Below are positions 55,690-64,000 of a DNA stretch of 64,000 nt, one piece after another. The translations under genes were made by a program, and so were the position numbers. Origin of the DNA: Epiperipatus broadwayi (taxonomy: Eukaryota; Onychophora; Udeonychophora; Euonychophora; Peripatidae); NCBI GenBank assembly GCA_028023455.1, contig JAQFVV010012497.1, positions 62,001 through 126,000 on the forward strand, written 5' to 3'. Position 1 is the stretch's first letter. Each line of letters opens with the position of its first letter. The notes beneath the pieces were generated by a model. The model was not told where the DNA came from and did not search any database. It worked only from the letters and a program-made list of their open reading frames with translations.

Positions 55690-56766
55690 CGCAAAACGTT
55701 ATAAAATAAATGTTTATTCATGTATACTATAGGTAAAGAAAATATTATATTTATCTTTTCAATGATATTTTTTACATCAACAGTAACAAAGTGATAAAAC
55801 ATAAATATAATAATTGGTTCTAGTATAATAAATTTTTGAAACATCTATCAAATTCAAAGTAAAGAATCTATAAAAATTATACCTGATTTAATCAACATCA
55901 GCTTACCAAAACAATTCAACATAGTTAGATTTATTTATTTCTAATTGAGATCTAAATGTTATTCTCTGAAGACTTTTTTCTTTAATAGAATTTACAATTT
56001 TCATGTTGATTTCCAGAACACAAATTCAGAATTTTACAATAGGTTTTGCGGACAAATAATGTATGGTCTAGTACACATATATAGTGTAGACAAAAATCAA
56101 TTGGCTTTCCTAGTCATTGTTGATATTCCATCAATTGTCATAAATACAATTATATAATTTGAAATTTTTCTCTCTTCCATATACTTTATGAAAACACATT
56201 AAAACATTTTTAAAGGTATTATTATTAATAATTCTTTCTTTCACATTCATAAACATTCTTATAAAAATACAAAGCTGACAAATATTGATTATGTTAATAG
56301 ATTAATTAAACTGAAAGAAAAAATGAATGCATATCTGATATCTTCAGTTAGTTGTTCAATAAAACCACAATTCTGTGTGAAAGTTACATTTCTTTAATTG
56401 TGGAAATAATTTTGTTTTTGAATAAATCGAATAATGAGCTGCTGGCTTTCAGAAATATCTTCTCATTTCTTCATCTGTCATAGATATTGTATATGTTTTT
56501 GTTAGCACTTGACTTGCACAGCATAATGCAATTTTTGCAGCCTTAGATTTAATTATGGCTTTAATTGTTGGCCAATTGGTTGTTTTTAAATTTCTTTAAC
56601 TTTTATTTGCATTATTCACTTGTAACTAATAATATGTATTAAAACTTTTATGCATGCTTTTATTTTTTTTTTATTTTTATGGAAGAGCCACATCTGCTTA
56701 GCATATATAATACATTTTGATTTTGCCATTGTGAATAAAAAGGGTTCAATTGTTTGTTTTTTTTCT
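55690..56766. other. AT-rich stretch, no supported gene
   Basis: An open run at 55,945-56,157 has no recognisable motif or splice context. Confidence 0.35.
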
Positions 56767-56858
56767 TTCCATCCCTCATTTTATATAAGATAAAGTATTA
56801 TACTTTATACAATTCCATCCCTCATTTTATATAAGATAAAGTATTATACTTTATACAA
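56767..56858. repeat. Tandem duplication, two units of 46 bp
   Basis: TTCCATCCCTCATTTTATAT and onward is repeated exactly at 56,813. It is followed by a smaller duplicated AATTATACACTGAAT at about 56,907-56,935. Confidence 0.95.
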
Positions 56859-56939
56859 TAAAATCATCAGTAAATATGAAATGGACAATTGTCAGTCCAT
56901 TGCATAATTATACACTGAATAATTATACACTGAATTTTC

Positions 56940-59900
56940 TGGTTGTACACATATGACAATATTAGTGATTCAACTTCGCCCATTCAGAACTAATTTACAT
57001 GAGTAAATAGGTAATAATTATCAGATTTTGATATAGTTAAAAACCAAAATATATTTTAAGAAGCGACAATAAATATTTGGGGAAATGATTTTTCCATCAG
57101 AGCAGTTTGAATTGACAATTTGGATAATTTGAATTTGATAAAAATACTATTTGATAGTTTGTTTGTTTTTTAAAATCATAATACTTTCCTTTAACTTCAG
57201 ACGGATCATCTCAAAATATCTTTCAGTTGATTATGATTGATTTTTTTGCCCAGCAGGATCATCCTTTGAATTATAAATAAACATAATCAATCTGAAATTA
57301 TAAATGAAGATGCCAGAAATAAGTTTTTGTTCTTGCTTGTTCATGAACTTACCTATAAAGTACTCCATACACAATGTTATAATTGGAATTAGTACACTAT
57401 AATGATCAGATGCCCATAGCCAGCAAAACTAATCCAAGAACCATGCAATGACCATCAACTTGCATGATGTGTGTAACATATATATAAAACATTACTACAA
57501 AACAATGCAAAGATGAACATCATTACTTACAGCCCCAGGGTAATCTCCACATGCTACTACACAAAGACAAAAATAATGTATAAATACATTTCATTTGCCA
57601 ATTACAAGAGTAACTGGAAGTATCTGGCATGAGTTTAAACTCAAAATATATATTTCAAAAAAGAGTTTGAACAGAATTACTTAAAAGATGAGTTAAACAT
57701 CACTACTGAGTAGCAACATAAGTTTTTATTAACTCTTCAATATGCGCTTAATTGCTTTCTTAGATTTGTCATGACTGAGAACTGACTATACATGCTTCAT
57801 CATTATTTCAAATTAATTTTATGATTGTATCTCTATTCTCACACATACTGATGCATTATGTGTGTGAAACATTGATGTGGTAATGATTTTAAGTATTCCC
57901 ATCTTGATGCAACCTAGATAAATGCATAATTAGAGTGTATGTTACTTGCTGGGTAGAATTCAGCTTAAGAGATTTGACTATATTATATACAGGACATGAT
58001 CATGAATGATCCTCACATTATGGATATTATAAATAAGATATCAGCTTTTGTTTGGTCATACAAAGAAAAACACATTGAGTAAGTTATTAATATAAAGCAC
58101 GTAATAATCAACTGTTTCAATATTTAGTATGCAAAAGTAAATAAACCCTAGCAATGAAATATAAAAAGAAACCCTAATAAATCGTTGGGTGGCCTTGAAT
58201 TTAAAGCTATACCTGTCTTAAGCATAAATTCACATTTTCTTATGTCACACTAGCAATCATAAATTACATTCGAATGTGATTAACACCCATTTGGTGTAAT
58301 CATTCCCTGCACTGTAACATGAAAATTAATTGATATTTCATCCAAATCCACCCAAAGACTATATTATATGCACAAAGATATACACTCATTCTGATATTGC
58401 ATAAATATTATTTAAGATACATAAGCATAAGACAATTTGTTAAATATGAATGCGGTATTTGATAATTAATAAAATGTACTTTTAAACCAACTCTCTTGTG
58501 GGTAATGTAAATACTTTAATCTTTTACAGATTTTCTAATATTACTTGCGTCAGTTTTACATTAATGGAATTTCACGTGTGTCTAATTAATCTAAGTTTTC
58601 CCATAATAATCCAACTTAGAAATAAACAAAACATATAAAAAGAAAATGAAATTACTCTCAAAAGAAAGAAACCCTTTGAACCGGGATGAGGAATGGCAAC
58701 AATTAAGCATTGTATGCATATTAAATCAGTTTTGGTAGATTAACATGCTTACTGGGTTAATAAAAAAAAAAGAATATGTATTTGCACATTTGTCGCCCTA
58801 TTGCTTAATAATAAATATATAATGCAGTATTAATTAATATGATGTTTAAATAAAGGTACTTACTTTATCATTAACTATGACATTTCAAATATATAAAAAT
58901 GTATATATACTTAATACGAAATCAAAATATTACTTGACATAAAAGAAAATATACAAAAAGATTAAAATATTAATGATTTACCAATAGCCAATAGGAGAAA
59001 GTCCAGGCTAAAAGTTTAAATATCTTTTATTTGCACAGGCAAAGAGTCTGAACATAGGTATGTTTGTGAGTCTTAGGGTAGCTTCAATGGGATGACATCT
59101 TCCCTAATTTTCCAACAGACTTCGCAGAGCATGTCTTCAGTTTATAACATTTATTAGGCATTCAGAGTCTGGATTTGTAAGGCATTGAATCATTCATCAT
59201 TTAACTAGTTATAAATGATTTATTGTAGAATACTTTTGTGGTTCATATGGAGCTGTTAGTGGATCTTTACAAAGCTGGACAGCATGCTAGTTTGATATTG
59301 TCTTGCTTTATATATATGCTGATATGTAAACATGATCAGCAACTAACTGAATACAATAATAATGATTTGAATGTATTTTATGCTGGAACTTCTATCTCAC
59401 ATCCCTTAGATGGCAGAGTGGAGTGGACACTACCTTTCACTTCTCCATTCTTTCTAATTTCTCAAGCATAGATTCCATCTTCACCATGATTGAAGGAGAT
59501 CTTTACAATACATTTCCCCCAGTTTACATATTATTTGTAAACAAAAGATATCCAGATTAAGTTTTTAAATTTTGTTTTTCACTAATAATTACTTAATCTA
59601 TTCATCAAAAATTTTGCTGGAATTTCCATTTTACTAATTAACTTGGTCTATTAACTTCTGAACACTTGTTGTTTACTCCTTATTTATAGGACAGTTAATC
59701 AGTATTTAAGACTCTTTTCCTAATTAGCAACTCTTACCAAAATATTTTAATAACTGCTAGTGAAACTAAACAAAGGAATATCTTATTTTTAATAAAAATA
59801 GAGATCTTTTTTGCATGATGGTTTAATCACCAAGCAAAATACTTGAATCTTCTTGTATATCTTGTAGCTCTTACTAGAAAATGTTTTATCTGTAACTAAA

Positions 59901-60330
59901 TGTGATTCCTGAACCCCTGCAATTTATTAAGCATTTATATAATATATCTAGCAATAATAATTAAAATCATTTATTTAAACTGAAGTTAGAAACTGAATTA
60001 TCTTTGGATGTGACATCCTTCATGTTGCTCTTGTTACAATTAGTTCTGGTTAAAAAATATTTCAACATTTTAAAAAAAAATGGCTTAACATAAAACATAT
60101 ATATGTAAACATATATATAGCTTCAATATATATCCTTGTTTAACACCAGATTTCAAATGGTTTTTTTTATCTAGTAGTAGTAATTCTTCCATGGACAAAA
60201 ATATATTTATAAATTTTGTCATAAGCCTCAATTATTTGACAGTATGCTCAATTGTTCATCGAGACAACTAAAATATTTCATAATCTGCATCTTTTGCAAT
60301 AATAAACAAACAATTATATCCAATGTTATT
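56940..60330. other. Intergenic stretch, no feature supported
   Basis: Mostly AT-rich. A less AT-rich patch at 58,980-59,520 includes a 77-codon open run without motifs. It may be part of an unidentified repeat. Confidence 0.35.
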
Positions 60331-60334
60331 TAGG

Positions 60335-60800
60335 AGTAACTTTGGATCATAACCTAACTTGTCTTTCTCAGTTAAGATTAGATCATAATTAATTTCCAGG
60401 AATAACCTCATTGGAAAAATAGTTAGGATGATTTAAAATTGTGGTGCAAGTACTTTCAGAATAGCACTAGCATATTCTGCTGGTGAATGCTGTAATTGTT
60501 TGCAGAAAAAGTCTCCACAATAAACTTCTGGATATTCAAATATTATCATAAGAAATATTACTCATATATTTCTTTGCATTATTTTTTTGTTTTTTTATTT
60601 ATTCCTCTATCAAACATCAAAAGAAGAAATTACTTCACTGAAAATGTATAAAAAGCTGTTAAGCAGATCACATCCTGCAAATAACTTAAGATATAGCTTT
60701 GTTGCCTAAGACTTAAATCAGTTTTCTCTTTTTGAATGCTCAACAAAGAATCTACAATTGAATTTTTATGAGACTCGAAACCAATTTCTTTTTCTAAAGT
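60335..60800 (+). pseudogene. Non-LTR retrotransposon relic, C-terminal reverse transcriptase
   Basis: It reads YLGVTLDHNLTCLSQLRL, then after frame breaks CGASTFRIALAYSAGECCNC. These match the YLGVTLD ... WGAS..TLR..ALAYS.AEYC segment conserved after the RT domain of Jockey/CR1-like LINEs. Multiple stops. The clade is not certain. Confidence 0.6.
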
Positions 60801-61079
60801 CAACAACAAAGCCAGCTAGATATGTTCTTGGAAATAACTTGAGTCTCAGTAGCAGATCTGCTTTATAGAAGGAATTATACATGTATACCAATCACAAAAC
60901 ATAAACTACATGATGAATGACTGTTCAATCTATTAACTACAATGGCAGAATTTAAAAACTTGGTAACCTCTATTAAAACTAGCTCCTGTTGAAATCTCTA
61001 TAGGCTCCTTTATGATATTTTGTTAATAGTTAAACTATCTAAAAAAACATAAGCCAAATAATAATTACTGAGACAAAGG

Positions 61080-61480
61080 TGTGATGAAATTAATAAAATC
61101 AATACCTAAATCATTCTTTATTTGCAGTATTTTTTTATATTTGCTTGGCAATAAAAATCATATTTGTACTGTTTTTTGATCCACCAAAAATATGAAACAA
61201 TCCAATTAATAAAATCTTTGAAAGTACTTTTAGAGTTGTGGATAATAATATTTTTTTGATAACTAATCCAGTTTTTAACCTTTTATAAGTTAGAATAATA
61301 GATTATTTTTATGATCCAGGCACAATTAAGGCTATATATTCTTTTAAAAATTTGAATAGTATCGATGGTAACATATCACTGTCATATTTTAAAACATCTT
61401 CAGGCATACCATCAGAACCTATAGTTCTGCTTTTAGTATAACAGAAATCTATTTTATTTCATCAAATTGGATATCTGTGT
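61080..61480 (-). pseudogene. Non-LTR reverse transcriptase relic, N-terminal RT motifs
   Basis: Minus strand: RTIGSDGMPEDVLKYDSDML (equivalent of GKAPGPDGIP.E.LK), then after stops LLSTTLKVLSKILLIGL (the ISLLST..K.L.KIL motif) and STNMIFIAKQI (the RST.D.IF..KQI motif). The motif order is correct on the minus strand. It is opposite in orientation to the 60.3-kb relic, so this is a separate insertion. Confidence 0.65.
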
Positions 61481-61709
61481 CATAATATAAATAATGCATA
61501 ACATATGTAAATAAGCATTTATTTTATAACATTAAATACAGTGATTTATATTTCCAAGCAGCCAGTTGAAAGATGATCAAATATTCCCTCATCTATTCAA
61601 AATAACATTATGTATTTGCATATAAATAAAAAATTACAAAATTTTTATATTAATTTTTATTAGTTATTCATTAGACTATAAGTTATCCACTTAATAAATA
61701 ATATATTTT

Positions 61710-62000
61710 CATAGTCTGATGAATGACTAATAAAAATTATTAATTTACTTCCATTAAGCAGTTTGTGTCAAAGTTTTGAGGGTAGTAAGTTTGACCTTAT
61801 TAAGTGAACTGTTGTAATTGACTACCTATATATACTGAACAATGATAATGTGTGTAAGTGAATGTGATCTGGGCTAACTGATGTTTATGATTTCACCTCT
61901 TCACACAGTATTAAAAGTGGATAGATACCAGTCCCTACTTTGCATGAGAGTGCTACAGTGAAAATTGCACTATAGAGATATTATTCATTAACAAAATGTC
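61710..62000 (+). mobile_element. Diverged copy of the 30-kb TIR element
   Basis: GAATGACTAATAAAAATTAT, TATATATACTGAACAATGAT, CTAACTGATG and the right end (AAAGTGGATAGATACCAGTC, GTGCTACAGTGAAAATT, GATATTATTCATTAA) align in order with 30.07-30.39 kb. The hammerhead module is eroded to CTGATG without stem II, and the left terminal repeat is missing. Confidence 0.65.
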
Positions 62001-62689
62001 TATATGTGTAATAAATAGTGAAAATACAAACAGACAATCCCATCATTACTTCAATTAATGCATAAAAATGGATAGTGGCATATCCAACTTCTTTAGTAAC
62101 CTTAGTGAATAAAAATAGTAAAATCAATACAAAGGCCAGAAAAGTTGTAGAAAATTCTGCTCATACAGGAAACTATTTAGTTTTTGATGAGCCAATATGT
62201 TTTGCATAACATTAGGAATATTCTTAACTGGGCATTGTTAATTCCTATTTGCAATTAATCATCATTTTCTGAAGATTATTCTCAAACTGTGGTCTCAATC
62301 AATAGCCTAACTTTAGCCCCCTAAGAATAATTCATGGGTCTTATTTAAAATATACTTAAATTTCATTACCATTAATCATCAGTTAAACAATTTTTCAATT
62401 GTTTAATGCATTAACTTTCTCTACATTTTCCTATTCAACTATAATTTTTACACTTATTCAAATCCTAAACTTAATACAAATTTTTATTTATACTGTTTGG
62501 CAATTAACATAAATTTCATGCAATAACCCCCCCCCCCTAATGTTAATCTCACTTTTATTAAGATAATACTCATCTAAATAAATATTAAATAATAAAACAG
62601 CATCCCTGTCTCATAAGTTATACTTATTTATTCTGAAAAGAAATAATTAATTCTTATAAATATTTATATACAATTTTTGTCATCTCTTC

Positions 62690-62890
62690 TGCCAACCTGC
62701 CCTCTAGATTATCTGACAAATTAATCCAATTTTCTTTATTCAAAAGCCTCTTCAGCATTAATAAAAAATACAAATTTCTCTGCATTTTCTATAAATCTCT
62801 TAATAATTGTTTTTATTACTTAACTTGCATTTCAGGATCTTGCTATCTTTTCTAAACTGAAATGGCTCTACAGATAAGAGAAAATGTCTG
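62690..62890 (-). pseudogene. Non-LTR reverse transcriptase relic around motif A
   Basis: Minus strand, about 62,790-62,730: RFIENAEKFVFFINAEEAFE, matching the FIENA...FVDFEKAFDS block of LINE reverse transcriptases, with the catalytic Asp changed to Asn. Frame-broken on both sides. Confidence 0.5.
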
Positions 62891-62899
62891 CCAATTAAA

Positions 62900-64000
62900 A
62901 AGAAATATGTCTGTAACAAGCATTTCAACAACACGTTAGTGGCATCTGAAATTTAATTATAGTTAATAATTCTAACATTCTCACTCTTACTGTTTTAGAT
63001 TTTTTTTTACTCAAACTATATTTGCTCACAGAGAATCCACTTAGCACTTCCAATTTTACAAATTACAAATGGCAGCTAAATTTTATCTTGATAATCTTTA
63101 GGAGACAATTGCATTAACAGAGAGAACAAACTCAATCTTTGTTTTTTTTTCCATATGTTATACAATACCAAATGCTATAAGTTTAATAATAACCAAGGTC
63201 TTATATTATGTACTAAAGACAAATATCATATGCCTCTTCTAGCTTATACAAAGCATTACATGACTTTTCTAGCCAGAAACAACCTATTCGATAATAATAC
63301 TTTAGAATGATTTATATTTAAGCATGAATGGGTTTTCTAAACAAAACAAAAAACATGCTAACAAAATTTCTACTAAATGTATAAAAAAATAATCAAATGG
63401 CTTTTTGCTCAGGGGTTTATAAAATGTTTGAATACCAGAAGTAACAAAGCTGGTTGTGATCCATGAAATTTAAGCTTCAGAATCTGCCAAATTATGCAGG
63501 ACTCTCATTTATGGAAGTAAAATATAAAGGAGAAAAAATGCTCCTGAAGTAATCTGCAACCTTGTCTCCAAAGCAAAAACATGAGTGCCTCTGTGTAGTA
63601 GACCTGGAAAAATTATTGGATATAACATGGATAAATTCTTACTGTTTGTTAACCTGGAAATACTGCACACCAAGAAAAGAACAAATTAATCATACACATG
63701 GTGTAGAAGATATTGTGTAGAAGCCTTCAAGAAGAAAACCAACAAAGACACTGAAAAATTATAACTGCAAAGGACTTCAAAAAAATTTAAAACCATGGTT
63801 AAAGGTATTTTTATGTGCACATTGTATTTTCAGTTATAGTTTAAAAAGTTTTTTTAATATAAAAGTAAGAATTTTATAAAAGTCAGAATTGACAATTTTG
63901 GATGATTTCATTATATTTCATATTCTATTGTGAAACATGTTTTTTAAATCCATTTAATTTTCTTTCTTCAAAATTATAAAAGCAATTTTTTGGGAGAATT
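62900..64000. other. AT-rich stretch to the window edge, no feature supported
   Basis: A less AT-rich patch at 63,410-63,790 has no open frame or motif that I recognise. Confidence 0.3.

Noticed and set aside
59238-59471. 77-codon open frame as a gene
   Set aside because: No recognisable domain or splice signals; likely part of an unidentified repeat.

Overview
The window looks like an AT-rich, repeat-dense stretch of an animal (probably invertebrate) nuclear genome. The evidence is spliced genes with GT-AG introns of 8-11 kb, a bZIP gene with the animal ATF4 signature, tRNA-derived SINEs, RTE-type LINEs, Penelope-like elements (PLEs) and many MITE-like foldback repeats. I see no bacterial operon, CRISPR array or rRNA, and I cannot name the species.

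Genes. (1) An ATF4-type transcription factor lies on the minus strand. A first coding exon (40,301-40,070) and the bZIP exon (32,035-31,251) join in matching phase across an 8-kb intron to give 338 residues. (2) The last two coding exons of a WD40-repeat protein lie on the plus strand (16,662-16,814 and 27,671-27,746) and end in a good polyadenylation signal, so this gene and ATF4 are convergent. (3) A minus-strand terminal exon of an unrecognised gene (16,579-16,382) sits only 82 bp from the WD40 exon. (4) Weaker terminal-exon candidates are at 25,711-25,626 (-), 42,613-42,345 (-), 53,421-53,498 (+) and 53,824-53,757 (-).

Repeats by region. 1-4.8 kb: a decayed Ty3/Gypsy-type gag-protease (minus) next to a PLE with reverse transcriptase and GIY-YIG domains. 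6-18 kb: tandem duplications, foldbacks, a second PLE interrupted or recombined at 9.8-12.4 kb, and a PLE-type hammerhead-like tail at 13.1 kb. 18-22 kb: RTE relics and a 237-bp tandem array broken by a tRNA-Gly-like SINE. 26.7-27.5 kb: a very large foldback. 29.9-30.4 kb: a TIR element. 37 kb: a PLE relic in the ATF4 intron. 43.2-44.4 and 50.2-51.2 kb: a SINE-like family with a hammerhead-ribozyme-like core just upstream of a tRNA-like 3' end. 45.3-48.2 kb: a nearly full but dead RTE LINE holding a SINE with a visible target-site duplication. 51.8-55.7 kb: foldbacks, one with perfect 124-bp arms. 60.3-62.9 kb: non-LTR reverse transcriptase relics on both strands.

The most interesting signal is the repeated hammerhead-like module (CTGATGA, 5-bp stem, GAAA). 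It is shared by two otherwise different short repeat families (43-44, 50-51, 30.2 and, eroded, 61.9 kb). In the SINE-like family its stem I strand is complementary to the A-box-like segment of the tRNA-like head. This resembles known ribozyme-bearing SINE-like repeats such as Sm-alpha of schistosomes, but cleavage is not proved here.
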